From Croceivirga sp. (GTDB lineage Bacteria > Bacteroidota > Bacteroidia > Flavobacteriales > Flavobacteriaceae), in NCBI GenBank assembly GCA_028284285.1, contig JANQSA010000001.1, forward strand, positions 1 to 64,000: a stretch of DNA of 64,000 nt, read 5' to 3'. The notes below the pieces were generated by a model, which was given only the letters and a program-made list of their open reading frames with translations, was not told the DNA's origin and did no database searches. Below, one piece after another: positions 16,188 to 25,809 of this stretch. Positions within the stretch are counted from its first letter, which is position 1. Each line of letters opens with the position of its first letter. The translations under genes and the position numbers were made by a program.

Positions 16188-16910
16188 TTAGAGCATGATT
16201 TTTTTTAACAGGTCCATATACCCCCGGCTCACCCGGACCACTTCGCCGTTAAGTAAGGTTACATCATAACTCTTTCCATATTTGTTCAGTTCTTTAACCT
16301 TGTCCAGATTAATAATGGAAGAGCGATGTACCCTCAGGAATTTTTTAGGATCCAATCTTCTTTCCAGATCCGAGATCCCAAAATTGCTCAGGAAGGCCTG
16401 GTCGTCTATATGCAGTTTGGAATAATCCCCAAAAGCCTCTACCCAGTGGATATTATCTGCGGATACGGTAATCAGCTTTCGGTTATGCTGCACCAGCACC
16501 CTAGTGGGATAGGCCGTTTTATCCAACAACAGGCTCTCCGTGAGGTTGCCCAGCTTTTGATTGTCACAGTTGAGTCGGTCCACCGCCAATTTAAAACGTT
16601 CTTTGGTGTAGGGTTTAAGCAGATAATCCACGGCGTGTACCTCAAACGCTTTTAGAGCATATTCATCATAAGCCGTTGAAAAAATGATATTCGGTAGTTC
16701 TTCCAAATAGGTAAGCACTTCAAAACCGGTTTTTCCGGGCATCTGAATATCCAGAAAGACCAGGTCCGGTTTAAAACGGTTGATTTCGGTAATAGCGTCT
16801 ACACCATTATTTACTTCGGCCACCAGTACTAATTCCGGATAATCTTCCAAAAACTCCTTGATCAAGGTCCTTCCCGCCTTTTCATCATCTGCTATGATTA
16901 CCTTTTTCAT
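16188..16910 (-). CDS. LytTR-family response regulator
   Basis: This is a 240-residue two-domain regulator. The receiver domain has the acidic pair D8-D9, the phospho-acceptor D54 in LVFLDIQMPG, and K in the AVDYLLKPYTKERF segment. The C-terminal LytTR DNA-binding domain (about 140-240) contains VSADNIHWVEAFGDYSKLHI, FLRVHRSSIINLDKV and VVRVSRGYMDLL. Its start overlaps the kinase stop by 4 bp (16907-16910), so the two are translationally coupled and form one two-component system. Such pairs usually control neighbouring genes, here possibly the divergent barrel gene at 18150. Confidence 0.9.
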   Translation of the reverse strand: MKKVIIADDEKAGRTLIKEFLEDYPELVLVAEVNNGVDAITEINRFKPDLVFLDIQMPGKTGFEVLTYLEELPNIIFSTAYDEYALKAFEVHAVDYLLKPYTKERFKLAVDRLNCDNQKLGNLTESLLLDKTAYPTRVLVQHNRKLITVSADNIHWVEAFGDYSKLHIDDQAFLSNFGISDLERRLDPKKFLRVHRSSIINLDKVKELNKYGKSYDVTLLNGEVVRVSRGYMDLLKKIML

Positions 16911-17965
16911 AAGGAGAATCTGATTTTAAGCCCTTGGGGTTCATTGTCCAATAATTCCAATTGACTTTGATACATTTTTTGTAGTCGTAATTGAGTGTTG
17001 CTCAAACCAACACCCTTACCAAAAAGCTTTTTCTTGTCTTTAATACCTTTTCCGGTATCGGCAATTTCGAATTTGAGTTTGTCTGCCTCCTTAAAAATTG
17101 TAATGGAAATCTTCCCACCTTCCAAAGCATTTGAAATACCATGTTTTACTGAGTTTTCTACCAAGGGTTGTAATAACATAGGGGGTATCATTTCATTGTT
17201 CAATTCTTTGGGAACGTTAATGGCAACCTGTAGTCGCTCTTCAAACCGTGCCTTTTCCAATTCCAAATACTTCGTTACGAATTCCAATTCCTCCGAAAGG
17301 GGGACCAGTTCTTTTTTGGAAGCTTTAAGCTGATAACGAAACAAATCGGCCAGGGTAGCAATCAATTGCCTTGTTTTTTCTTGTTTCGGAGGAACTGAGG
17401 CATTGATGGTATTAAAGACATTATATAGAAAGTGGGGATTCAGTTGAGCTTTAATAGCAGCTAATTCGCTATTTAAAGCTGCTTGTCGCAATTCCCCTTC
17501 TATTCTTAGTTTTTGCTGGGCCACTTTGTAATGTTCATAGCTGTGAAAAATACCAAATTGTATCAAATAGAATAAGCCGTTGTTATACAGATCCCAAACA
17601 GCCTCAGCTCCAGTTAAATGATACCAATCAAGTGCTTCGGTTATGGTATAGTAAACCTGTTGGGAAGGAAAGATGAATAGTGGTAGAAAAATGAGGTGAA
17701 GCATTAAGCGAGATCCTAATTTCCATTTTTTGAGTTTAATAAAAATGATCCACCAAATGGGTATGGTAAACAGAAAAAAGATGGAGTACTGAATTATTCC
17801 TCCCCTAAAGATGGGTTGTAAGCCGAATAAGGTTGATGCACCTGCTTCATAACCGCCTTCACTAAACCAAACCGCGGTATGATCAAAAAAAGCCGCTATG
17901 ACATAAAGCAACAAAACACAGAGTAATTCCCTTACCGAAACACCCCAGATCACTTTTTTCTCCAT
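16907..17965 (-). CDS. Sensor histidine kinase, LytS/YehU (His_kinase) family
   Basis: This is a 352-residue inner-membrane kinase. Four hydrophobic segments fill residues about 10-140, followed by a short linker helix (HYKVAQQKLRIEGELRQAAL). The His_kinase motif QLNPHFLYNVFNTINA has phospho-acceptor H178. The ATP-binding domain shows PPMLLQPLVENSVKHGI (N box) and FEIADTGKGI (G1 box). No periplasmic sensor domain is evident, so the signal may be sensed in the membrane. It is the upstream gene of the LytTR pair. Confidence 0.9.
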   Translation of the reverse strand: MEKKVIWGVSVRELLCVLLLYVIAAFFDHTAVWFSEGGYEAGASTLFGLQPIFRGGIIQYSIFFLFTIPIWWIIFIKLKKWKLGSRLMLHLIFLPLFIFPSQQVYYTITEALDWYHLTGAEAVWDLYNNGLFYLIQFGIFHSYEHYKVAQQKLRIEGELRQAALNSELAAIKAQLNPHFLYNVFNTINASVPPKQEKTRQLIATLADLFRYQLKASKKELVPLSEELEFVTKYLELEKARFEERLQVAINVPKELNNEMIPPMLLQPLVENSVKHGISNALEGGKISITIFKEADKLKFEIADTGKGIKDKKKLFGKGVGLSNTQLRLQKMYQSQLELLDNEPQGLKIRFSL

Positions 17966-18035
17966 GGTATTGAATTTGACAGGAAAATAAGGAGTTCTAT
18001 CGTAATTGTCCCAGAATCTTCAGTTGAATCGACCT

Positions 18036-18072
18036 ATATGTCGTTGAATGTACCGGGCGATACGTCGTGTTA
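18036..18072. promoter_or_regulatory. Candidate LytTR-type direct repeat
   Basis: In the divergent region between the kinase gene and the barrel gene, tATGTCGTTgaaTG (about 18037-18050) and tACGTCGTGttATG (about 18061-18074) form an imperfect direct repeat with 24-bp spacing. LytTR regulators bind paired direct repeats about two helical turns apart, so this is a candidate operator for the adjacent regulator. Based on layout only. Confidence 0.25.
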
Positions 18073-18149
18073 TGGGTCAACTCACCGGAAACTGTTTTCA
18101 TCCTCACCCCCTATGCCAGAGTTTTGAGTCAATCAAAAAACGAACTGTC

Positions 18150-20549
18150 ATGAAAACTGTTGTTTTATTTTTCACTTTACTTTTGGGCCTTGGGCTTTCT
18201 GCTCAGACCATTAGGGGAAGGGTGATAGACGAGAACGATGAACCGGTAATATTCGCGGCCATACTCTTAAATAGCCAGCAGGATTCCAGTTTAGTCAAAA
18301 CTACAATAACTGTAGATCTTGGAATTTTCGAGTTGAGCGGAATTTTACCCGGAAAGTACGTTTTAACCATATCCAACCTGGGATATGCTGATTTTTCCAA
18401 GAGAATTGATTTTAGCGGGGAAGATCTGGATCTGGGGTTGTTTGTGCTAAGTTCCCAAACGCAGAATCTTGAAGAGGTAACAGTTACTGCAGAAAAACCC
18501 ATGGTCCAGGTCTTGGCGGATAAGACCGTTTTTAATGTGCAGAATACTATCAATGCCACAGGAACAAGTGCTTTTGAATTGTTGCGAAAAGCCCCCGGAG
18601 TAATAGTAGATAACAATGGAGGATTAATTGTTGAAGGAAAAACCGGGGTGCAAATTTTTATTGATGGAAAACTTTCAGTGCTCCAGGGAGACGATCTTAT
18701 CAATTATCTGGAAAGCCTCCAGGCCACTGATGTTGAGTCGATAGAAATCATTACCCAGCCTTCTTCAAAATATGACGCTGCGGGGAATGCCGGTATCATC
18801 AATATCAAATTGAAGAAAGACAAAACCCTGGGCACCAATGGCACCTTTACTTCCGGCTTAACGGTGGGGGATTTTGGCCGGAACAATTCCAGCCTCAATT
18901 TTAATAACAGGGGAAGAAAGGGAAACTTTTATGGAACCTATAGCAATCGCTTTGGAAAGAGTACAGGATTTCTTAATCTCCTACGCAGTCAATTTGGGAC
19001 AAGGTTTGATCAGCGTACCAATAGTGTGTATGATCGAAACTCCAATAATGTTAAACTGGGGTATGATTACTATATCAATTCCAAGCATACCCTGGGAGCC
19101 ATTTTTAATGGCAATTTTAACAATGGCTTTGCTACCAGTACCACGAGAACCCCTATTCGCGAAGAAAACATGATTCAAAACGACAGTGTACTGCAGGCAC
19201 TGAGCCAGAGCCAAAACACTTCGTATAATCTTAATGGCAATGTTAATTACAGTTACGCCGATACCCTGGGGTATTCCGTTAACGTTGATCTGGACCTGGG
19301 ACGCTATAACAGTGAACGGGATGTTTTTCAACCCAACATCTACGTCACTGGAGACGAATCACAGGTTTTGAGGGAAAACATCACGTTTCAAGACACCCCA
19401 ATTGACATTACCATTGCCACGATAAAAGCGGATTATGAGCAACCCTTAGGAAAGGGGATATTTAGTATAGGGTTCAAATTTTCTTATATCACTACCGATA
19501 ATACCTTTGACTTTTTTAACCAGATCAATGGTCAAAACATCCTGGACCCCACACAAAGTAACACTTTTGAATACCAGGAAAACATCCATGCCGCCTATTT
19601 TAATTATAACCGAAAATGGGGTAAATGGAATTTGCAGTTTGGATTACGTGTGGAAAACACGGATTCTGATGGAAATCTAATCAGCCTCCAGCAAATGGAA
19701 AATGAACGTGTACAGCGTAATTATACGGACCTCTTTCCTTCGGGCGCACTTACTTACGAAATCAATAGAAAAAACCAGTTGGCCTTAAGCTATAGTCGGA
19801 GAATTCAACGCCCTAATTACGAGTCTTTAAATCCGTTTCGGTACCAATTGAATGAACTTTCCTTTAGGCTGGGGAATCCCTTTTTACAACCACAGTATGC
19901 CAATAATTTTAAACTGTCCCATACCTACAATTACCGACTTACTACATCAATTAGTTACAGCTATATCACCGACTTTTTTGCACAAGTCACCGTGGCGGAC
20001 GGGGAAACGGCCAATTTTTTGACCCCCTTAAATGTAGCGGATCAGGAGGTCATTAATCTGGGGATATCGTATCCCAAACAGCTGTATGAATGGTGGAACC
20101 TGTATTTCAGTCTAAACGCCTATATCAGCAATTACAGGGCCAACAGTCCCGAATTTCTTCCCGTACGGCAGGAGACCCTAAGCTTTTATGGTCAAAATAC
20201 CTTCACCTTGTCCAAGACCCTTAAAATGGAAATATCCGGATGGTACAGCTCTCCGGATGTTTGGGGCGGTACGTATCAAACGCTCTCCCAGGGCTCGCTC
20301 AATGTTGCTTTCCAAAAGCAATTCCTCGAGGATAAATTCACAGCGCGGCTATCTTTTAACGATATCCTGTTTACTACACCCTGGCAGGGAATTACCGAGT
20401 TTGGCGATGTTTTTATTGATGGTAGTGGTGGTAGGGATTCCAGAAATGTGGCGTTTTCACTTACCTATGATTTTGGTAGGAAAGAAATTAAGAAAGAGAG
20501 AAACCGAAAGACCGGACTGACGGATGAAAATGATCGGATCGGGAGCTAA
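18150..20549 (+). CDS. Outer-membrane TonB-receptor-like barrel with CarboxypepD_reg and plug domains
   Basis: The start at 18150 gives a signal peptide (MKTVVLFFTLLLGLGLSAQ). Then come a CarboxypepD_reg-like beta-sandwich (TIRGRVIDENDEPVIFAAIL to about residue 100), a plug-like domain (LEEVTVTAEKPMVQVLADKT, GVQIFIDGKL, IEIITQPSSKYDAAGNAGII) and a long barrel of the OMP_b-brl_3 type, 799 residues in all. The barrel ends in FSLTYDFGRKE plus a basic tail rather than at the last strand. These proteins are TonB-receptor relatives, and the ligand is unknown. The location opposite a LytS/LytTR pair suggests control by it. Confidence 0.85.
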   Translation: MKTVVLFFTLLLGLGLSAQTIRGRVIDENDEPVIFAAILLNSQQDSSLVKTTITVDLGIFELSGILPGKYVLTISNLGYADFSKRIDFSGEDLDLGLFVLSSQTQNLEEVTVTAEKPMVQVLADKTVFNVQNTINATGTSAFELLRKAPGVIVDNNGGLIVEGKTGVQIFIDGKLSVLQGDDLINYLESLQATDVESIEIITQPSSKYDAAGNAGIINIKLKKDKTLGTNGTFTSGLTVGDFGRNNSSLNFNNRGRKGNFYGTYSNRFGKSTGFLNLLRSQFGTRFDQRTNSVYDRNSNNVKLGYDYYINSKHTLGAIFNGNFNNGFATSTTRTPIREENMIQNDSVLQALSQSQNTSYNLNGNVNYSYADTLGYSVNVDLDLGRYNSERDVFQPNIYVTGDESQVLRENITFQDTPIDITIATIKADYEQPLGKGIFSIGFKFSYITTDNTFDFFNQINGQNILDPTQSNTFEYQENIHAAYFNYNRKWGKWNLQFGLRVENTDSDGNLISLQQMENERVQRNYTDLFPSGALTYEINRKNQLALSYSRRIQRPNYESLNPFRYQLNELSFRLGNPFLQPQYANNFKLSHTYNYRLTTSISYSYITDFFAQVTVADGETANFLTPLNVADQEVINLGISYPKQLYEWWNLYFSLNAYISNYRANSPEFLPVRQETLSFYGQNTFTLSKTLKMEISGWYSSPDVWGGTYQTLSQGSLNVAFQKQFLEDKFTARLSFNDILFTTPWQGITEFGDVFIDGSGGRDSRNVAFSLTYDFGRKEIKKERNRKTGLTDENDRIGS

Positions 20550-20604
20550 AAAGAGATAATCAGTTGACCCGTATTTGGTTCATAAACAGGTCATGTAAAC
20601 CCAA

Positions 20605-20612
20605 TAACTTTG
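20605..20612 (+). promoter_or_regulatory. Putative -7 box before the amidohydrolase gene
   Basis: TAACTTTG matches TAnnTTTG. The predicted transcription start is at or next to the ATG at 20619, so the mRNA could be nearly leaderless. The nearest TTTG upstream is 27 bp away, longer than usual. Confidence 0.35.
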
Positions 20613-20618
20613 ATAAAG

Positions 20619-21920
20619 ATGAATACAGTTTTCTTTAAAACGATACCTCTTCTCCTCCTTGTTTTTGTAACCACCCATGCCACCGCACAAAACTTAAAAC
20701 TACTAAACGGTTCCTGGTTTAATGGGGAGCGTTTTGAAAAAAAAGATACTATGTATGTCAATGAAGGCTTTTTTTCAAATGAAGCACCTCAAGTGGCTTT
20801 AGATACTACCCTCGATTTCACAGGAAAATACCTTTTACCCCCTTTTGTAGAAGCGCATACGCATAACCTGAGCAGTAGCTATGGCCTGCAGGGCATTTTA
20901 CAAGCCTATCTTGAGGAGGGGACATTTTATGTACAGGTATTGGGCTGTTCACAAAAAGCACGAACAGAGGTTGTGGAAATACTTGAAACCTCCAAATCAT
21001 TTTTAGAACCCTCATTCTCTAACGGCGGCATTACCTCCAGCCTGGGACATCCTTTTATGATTTACGAACCCCTGGCCATGGGGATCTATGATCCCGCTAC
21101 CAGAAAAGATCGATATCAGGAGGTCATAAAAAGCCGTTTAGCTCAAAATGACGCTTACTGGTTTTTTGATACTGTGGCGGAGGCAGATCAGCACTGGGAT
21201 GAACTTATGAAAACCCAGCCGGATGTAATAAAAATAATGCTAATAGATGCCGAGAACTATCAGCAGCAGCAAAAAGATTCCACCTTTATTGGCAGAAAAG
21301 GAGTATCTCCCGAGGTGGCTCAACATGTGGTGGAGAAAGCCCATAAAGCGGGGCTTCGCGTATTTTCCCATATAGAAACGGCCAATGATTTCAGATTGGG
21401 GCTGGATATTGGAGTGGATGTTTTTGCGCACATGCCCGGGTACGGTTACGGAGGTACTGGCGATCTCGGTAAATACCAGTTAACCCCTGAAGATTTTAAG
21501 CGGGCGGCCACTCAGGGCGTTGCCATTATCCCCACAGCTTATTTAGCCTTGCGAAGATTACCCCGAAAGAATACCGCGGTAAAAGAAAAGGCGTTGTCCG
21601 CCATTTTGGAGTTCCAGAAATCATTTTTTGAAGCGGCAGCACATTTTGAAATTCAAATGGCTCTGGGAGCGGACGATTTTGGGGAAACCCTGATGAAAGA
21701 AGTGAAATACCTTCAGGAAAATGGTTTGTTAAGCAACCTGGGGTTACTTCAAATGATGACTGAAAATGGAGCGAAAATATGCTTTCCTGATAAAAAGATC
21801 GGTGCTTTAGCGGAAGGTTTTGAAGGCAGTTTTTTAGTGTTGGAGCAAAATCCAATTCTTGATTTCAGCACATTGGACAACATTGTTTTAAGGGTCAAGA
21901 AAGGAAAGGTGTTACACTAA
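20619..21920 (+). CDS. Secreted amidohydrolase-family protein
   Basis: This is a 433-residue protein with a signal peptide (MNTVFFKTIPLLLLVFVTTH, then Ala-Thr-Ala-Gln). The metal-binding HxH motif appears in PPFVEAHTHN; later come FSHIETANDF, VFAHMPGYGYGG and LGADDFGE, matching the amidohydrolase superfamily (D-aminoacylase/imidazolonepropionase-like branch). The usual C-terminal composite-domain segment is present (MTENGAKICFPDKKIGALAE). Predicted periplasmic metal-dependent hydrolase; substrate unknown. It follows the barrel gene by 69 bp and has its own putative promoter. Confidence 0.8.
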   Translation: MNTVFFKTIPLLLLVFVTTHATAQNLKLLNGSWFNGERFEKKDTMYVNEGFFSNEAPQVALDTTLDFTGKYLLPPFVEAHTHNLSSSYGLQGILQAYLEEGTFYVQVLGCSQKARTEVVEILETSKSFLEPSFSNGGITSSLGHPFMIYEPLAMGIYDPATRKDRYQEVIKSRLAQNDAYWFFDTVAEADQHWDELMKTQPDVIKIMLIDAENYQQQQKDSTFIGRKGVSPEVAQHVVEKAHKAGLRVFSHIETANDFRLGLDIGVDVFAHMPGYGYGGTGDLGKYQLTPEDFKRAATQGVAIIPTAYLALRRLPRKNTAVKEKALSAILEFQKSFFEAAAHFEIQMALGADDFGETLMKEVKYLQENGLLSNLGLLQMMTENGAKICFPDKKIGALAEGFEGSFLVLEQNPILDFSTLDNIVLRVKKGKVLH

Positions 21921-22055
21921 AAATCTCTTGTACCGGGCTGGCTTCAACCTTTTTCTCTTAATCCGGTCCCTCCTTTATTTATTTTTATCCAATACACAAA
22001 GTGCGCTGCCAACAATTGCATAAAGTCGTTATGCGGCCATTATAAACGATCCATA

Positions 22056-22871
22056 ATGAAATATCGAACGTTCCAGCCCCATCAAGACCTAAGCGCAGTT
22101 GTCAAGTTTTATTGGACGTTAGAGGTACCTTTTGATCCAAACAATCAAAAACAAAAAATCATTCCCGATGGCTGTATTGAAATGACGTTTAATTTTGGTG
22201 ACAAAATAAAACGATATATATCCGATAGTGAATTCATCCTACATCCTTGCGGGATGATTATGGGACAGAGAACGAAATCGTATTACATAGAACCCCTAGG
22301 ACATGTAAACTCGTTTGCGGTCTGTTTCTATCCTTATGGGTTTACAAACTTTGTGGACACATCTCTCGAGGATTTGACCGACTCGGAAACACCCATTGGG
22401 AATCTGTTCGGAGAAATTCAATCAAAACAGTTAGTAAAAAAAATCATTCAGGCAAGGGATACGAAACAAAGAATAGACACTATTGAACTTTTTCTCATTG
22501 ATAAACTAGGTGAAAAGTCAACGGTCGATACCATCGTAAAAAAGACCATAGATATCCTCTTATCGGCAAAGGGAAGCACATCCATAAGTACTATCCTTAA
22601 AAAGGATGTATCCAAAAGAAGACAACTGGAAAGAAATTTCGCAAAACAGGTTGGTATAAGTCCCAAACAGTTGGGTAAGGTCATCCGGTTACAAAGTGCT
22701 CTAAGAATGATGCTTAATACAGAAAGGGAAAGCCTTACCAACATTGCTTACGAAAATAAGTATTTCGACCAATCACATTTTATTAAGGACTTCAAAGAAT
22801 TTATCGGAACTAGTCCAAAAGAGTTTTTAGGGAACGAAAATATGGCTCTTTCAACCCTTTTCTACAAATAG
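22056..22871 (+). CDS. AraC-family transcriptional regulator with DUF6597-like N-terminus
   Basis: This is a 271-residue cytosolic regulator. The N-terminal half (FQPHQDLSAVVKFYWTLEVP, IIPDGCIEMTFNFG, NSFAVCFYPYGFTNFV) matches the DUF6597 ligand-binding-like domain found in Bacteroidota AraC proteins. The C-terminal HTH includes LERNFAKQVGISPKQLGKVI and NIAYENKYFDQSHFIKDFKE. It opens a run of small accessory genes with lower GC than the surroundings; its target may be the VOC lipoprotein gene 77 bp downstream. Confidence 0.85.
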   Translation: MKYRTFQPHQDLSAVVKFYWTLEVPFDPNNQKQKIIPDGCIEMTFNFGDKIKRYISDSEFILHPCGMIMGQRTKSYYIEPLGHVNSFAVCFYPYGFTNFVDTSLEDLTDSETPIGNLFGEIQSKQLVKKIIQARDTKQRIDTIELFLIDKLGEKSTVDTIVKKTIDILLSAKGSTSISTILKKDVSKRRQLERNFAKQVGISPKQLGKVIRLQSALRMMLNTERESLTNIAYENKYFDQSHFIKDFKEFIGTSPKEFLGNENMALSTLFYK

Positions 22872-22948
22872 TGTTCAAGTGTCGCATTTTTACAATTTCA
22901 ATTCTCTTTTTCAAAATATTTTTGCTTCGTCAAATTATCCTAAGATGA

Positions 22949-23443
22949 ATGAAAAGAATAATTCTAGGTGCCATTTTACTGTTTGTGATAGGTTTTGTCG
23001 CTTGCAACGATGGAAATAAAATCGATTCCAAAACAGAAAGGCAAGATTTAACCGTAGAAAAAAGCATGAATGATATGAATAGTTATGTTTCCCTTTTTGA
23101 AATACCTGCAACAGACATTTCAAGAGCAATCAATTTTTATCAAGCAATTTTGGGAATTAACATTGAAAAAATGGAAATGCCTGGAATGGAAATGGGAATC
23201 CTCCCATATGAGAACCAAACGGTACAAGGGGTGATAATGAAAGAAGAAGGGCTCGAACCATCAGCAGTAGGAGTAACCATTTATCTGAATGGTGGAGACA
23301 ATCTGCAAACCATTCTTGACAAAATTGAAGTAAATGGCGGAAAAATAATTGTTCCGAAAACGGCACATGCTGATGAAAGTGGGTTTTTTGCTTTGTTTTT
23401 AGACACGGAGGGAAATAGGTTAGGATTGAATTCCCCAAACTGA
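22949..23443 (+). CDS. VOC-family lipoprotein
   Basis: This is a 164-residue protein with a lipoprotein signal: MKRIILGAILLFVIGFVAC, cysteine at position 19. It is followed by a single VOC (glyoxalase/bleomycin-resistance) module starting VSLFEIPATDISRAINFYQA and ending FFALFLDTEGNRLGLNSPN. Most VOC proteins are cytosolic metal enzymes or antibiotic-binding proteins; one with a lipid anchor is less usual and would sit in the periplasm. The metal ligands are not obvious by eye. It follows the AraC gene and may be regulated by it. Confidence 0.8.
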   Translation: MKRIILGAILLFVIGFVACNDGNKIDSKTERQDLTVEKSMNDMNSYVSLFEIPATDISRAINFYQAILGINIEKMEMPGMEMGILPYENQTVQGVIMKEEGLEPSAVGVTIYLNGGDNLQTILDKIEVNGGKIIVPKTAHADESGFFALFLDTEGNRLGLNSPN

Positions 23444-23871
23444 GCAGAAAGAAAAGCGAACACAAAACAAGGTATAAAACAAAAACCTTTCGAATCCGCA
23501 CTCGAACCGCTTTTGTTTTAATTAATCACATTGTTGTTCGAAAAGTAAGAGCATTTTAATCCGCTACTTTTCTTAAACCTATTCCAAGATGGAATCCAAA
23601 AATATTGGACCTAATTTTTTAACGCCGCATTGTTGGTACATGACCACGCATATAGTGCGCTCCCATTTTGCTCATCGCCATGGATAGGCTTTGTACATTG
23701 CATCCCATGATCAAAGGAAGTTTTCCCTAAATTTAACCGTGGTTTGAAGAAAAAGTCTCGGTCATAAAATACGTTTATAATATATGGGGCGGAATGTTGG
23801 CTCTCAGTGTGGCAATGCCTCACACACTATAAACAAAGTCCATTGTGTGCCTACTGAAAGTACGACCTTAA
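23444..23871. other. Non-coding spacer in accessory run
   Basis: This 428-bp stretch has no gene I can support. It contains AGTGCGCT (23654-23661), which also occurs at 22000-22007 in the spacer before the AraC gene, a GTTGG element in each half, and an inverted CACACA/TGTGTG near 23822-23850. These look like worn copies of a short dispersed spacer element. They do not satisfy attC structure. Confidence 0.3.
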
Positions 23872-24276
23872 ATGAATATTAAGAAATCAAAAGAGACTTT
23901 TTTTGGACTAACTTTCCTCGCAACGGGCAATGAAACAGACGGGAAATATTTTTTGTGCGAGACAAAAATTCCAGCAGGAGACAATGGACCACCAATTCAT
24001 TTCCACTCAAACGAAAACGAAGGATTTTATTTGAGAAAAGGGAAATTGAAGTTCATTGTGGACGCAAAAGAAATCGAATTAAATGAAGGTCAATTTTTAA
24101 ACATAGAAAAGGGCGAAAAACATACTTGGCGGAACGAAACAAATTTTGGGGCCGAACTAATCGTAACTTTTGTACCAGCGGGGATCGAAAATATGTTTAA
24201 GGAACTCGAACAAAATATGTCGGACATTAAGAAAATTGGAAAACGATATGGAACTGAGTTCCAAATTGAACAATGA
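23872..24276 (+). CDS. Cupin-domain protein
   Basis: This is a 134-residue soluble protein with a single conserved beta-barrel cupin. Motif 1 is PPIHFHSNENEGFYLRKGKL (two His, one Glu ligand candidates) and motif 2 is LNIEKGEKHTWRN. The metal-binding His/Glu set is present, so it is likely a metal-binding cupin. Such single-domain cupins act as isomerases, dioxygenases or sensors of small molecules; the specific role is not evident. The gene is notably AT-rich, with many AAA/ATT codons compared with core genes such as typA. Confidence 0.8.
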   Translation: MNIKKSKETFFGLTFLATGNETDGKYFLCETKIPAGDNGPPIHFHSNENEGFYLRKGKLKFIVDAKEIELNEGQFLNIEKGEKHTWRNETNFGAELIVTFVPAGIENMFKELEQNMSDIKKIGKRYGTEFQIEQ

Positions 24277-24433
24277 TCAAATAAGAATTGAAAAAATGAC
24301 CATAAAGAAATGAGCCAGTACACCAAATGTAAGGGCACATCCAGTCGTTGGCTGTAATTTTTTCTAGTGCCATAAATGGAACCTATTTTGGCAATAACCT
24401 AGAACATATTAGCCATCATTTAGCAAAAAGGGT

Positions 24434-24973
24434 ATGGGAAAGACGAATAAGGTATTTATTGCAACAAGTTTAGACGGATACATTGCAGATAGGAATGGAG
24501 GAATAGACTGGTTACACTCCATTCCAAACCCTGAAAATCTGGATATGGGGTATCATGAATTCACTTCTCAAATTGATGCGCTGGTAATGGGTAGAACAAC
24601 TTTTGAAACTGTTCTGGGGTTTGACATCGAGTGGCCCTACACAAAAAGGGTTTTTGTGCTAAGCAATAATTTGACGGAAATCCCCGAAGAACTCAAGGGT
24701 AGGGTTGAACTCGTAAAAGGAGATTTAAAAAATGTATTGGCAGAAATACATAAGAAAGGGTTCCATACCCTTTACATTGATGGCGGTAAAACCATTCAAA
24801 GTTTTTTGAATGAGGATTTAATTGATGAAATGACAATATCCATAATCCCCTACCTACTCGGTGGTGGGATTCAATTGTTTGGTGAACTGCCCAAACGCCT
24901 GGAGTTTGAATGTGTGGATTCCAAAATATATTTGGGCAAAATAGTGCAAAACCGATTTGTACGAAAAAGATAA
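24434..24973 (+). CDS. Dihydrofolate reductase-family protein (RibD C-terminal domain type)
   Basis: This is a 179-residue cytosolic protein of the YwjB/YyaP kind. It shows VFIATSLDGYIADRNGGIDW at the N-terminus, ALVMGRTTFETVLGF, LYIDGGKTIQSFLNEDLIDE and SIIPYLLGGGIQLFGE, the usual RibD_C landmarks for NADPH binding. It is not the essential folA enzyme, because the active-site pattern follows the RibD branch. Substrate unknown. Part of the accessory run; the preceding 157 bp has no gene. Confidence 0.85.
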   Translation: MGKTNKVFIATSLDGYIADRNGGIDWLHSIPNPENLDMGYHEFTSQIDALVMGRTTFETVLGFDIEWPYTKRVFVLSNNLTEIPEELKGRVELVKGDLKNVLAEIHKKGFHTLYIDGGKTIQSFLNEDLIDEMTISIIPYLLGGGIQLFGELPKRLEFECVDSKIYLGKIVQNRFVRKR

Positions 24974-25038
24974 AAATGAAGTATAGGCGGCATTAATACC
25001 AAGGCTTGTACCAAAAATTAACGACCCTGTCACCAAGG

Positions 25039-25809
25039 ATGGATACGCTTCATGCTAATGATTTTTTAGGCACCATTTTAAATCGGTTCGAATCGGAAAC
25101 CTTTACAATTTCGGTGGTAGAATATACTATGAAGGTCTCCGAGGAATTCCACTGGCACGAGAAATCTCATATCTCTTCCATCATTCTTGGAGGAAACCTC
25201 GAATCCAGAGAAAAAAAAGACATTCAGGTAACCCCCGGAGACGTTCTGGCCTATTCTCCGGGGGAAATACATCGCAACAGATTTACAAAACACCCGTCAA
25301 GAAACCTGAATATTGAATTTGAGCCCGATTTCTTCGGGCAGGGCATCGATTTTTCGACTTTAAAACTGGACGATGATGCTAAAATCAGGCTTCACAGGGC
25401 TTATTTTGAACTTTTAAATTATGATAGCTTTTCAGCAGATAGTATCGATCAACTATTACAATCGTTATTTTGGGAGGGTAAGCCGGAAAGGAATACGGAC
25501 TGGGTGGCCCAGCTGGAAACATTGTTGAATGACCGGTGGGATGAGTTCCCTTCGCTGGAGGAGCTTTCCAAAGAACTTAAGGTGCATCCTGTTACCATTT
25601 CAAAATTCTTTCCAAAGCATACAGGGATGACATTGTCTGATTATATGCGCAAACTGAAAGTCAGAAGAGCGGTCAATTTGCTGATCAACTCCTCAAAATC
25701 CATAACAGAAATAGTTTTCATCTGCGGTTTTTCGGACCAAAGTCACATGACAAGGCTGGTTAAAAAACACACCGGGTATACCCCGGGAAAAATTAGAACC
25801 TTGGTATAG
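25039..25809 (+). CDS. AraC-family transcriptional regulator with cupin-like sensor domain
   Basis: The ATG at 25039 has an AAGG just upstream and gives the usual length (256 residues); an upstream TTG at 25006 is less likely. The N-terminal AraC_binding cupin contains FHWHEKSHISSIILGG and GDVLAYSPGEIHRN. The C-terminal HTH shows LEELSKELKVHPVTISKFFP and ITEIVFICGFSDQSHMTRLV. The 3' end of this gene together with the flank is partly repeated at about 26521-26566. The likely target is the original downstream secreted-protein gene. Confidence 0.85.
   Translation: MDTLHANDFLGTILNRFESETFTISVVEYTMKVSEEFHWHEKSHISSIILGGNLESREKKDIQVTPGDVLAYSPGEIHRNRFTKHPSRNLNIEFEPDFFGQGIDFSTLKLDDDAKIRLHRAYFELLNYDSFSADSIDQLLQSLFWEGKPERNTDWVAQLETLLNDRWDEFPSLEELSKELKVHPVTISKFFPKHTGMTLSDYMRKLKVRRAVNLLINSSKSITEIVFICGFSDQSHMTRLVKKHTGYTPGKIRTLV

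Noticed and set aside
21990-24400. Integron attC sites in the spacers of the small-gene run
   Set aside because: Short CCAAC and GTTGG pieces occur, but the R-box consensus, distance and long imperfect stem of attC sites are not present, and no integrase gene is in the window.
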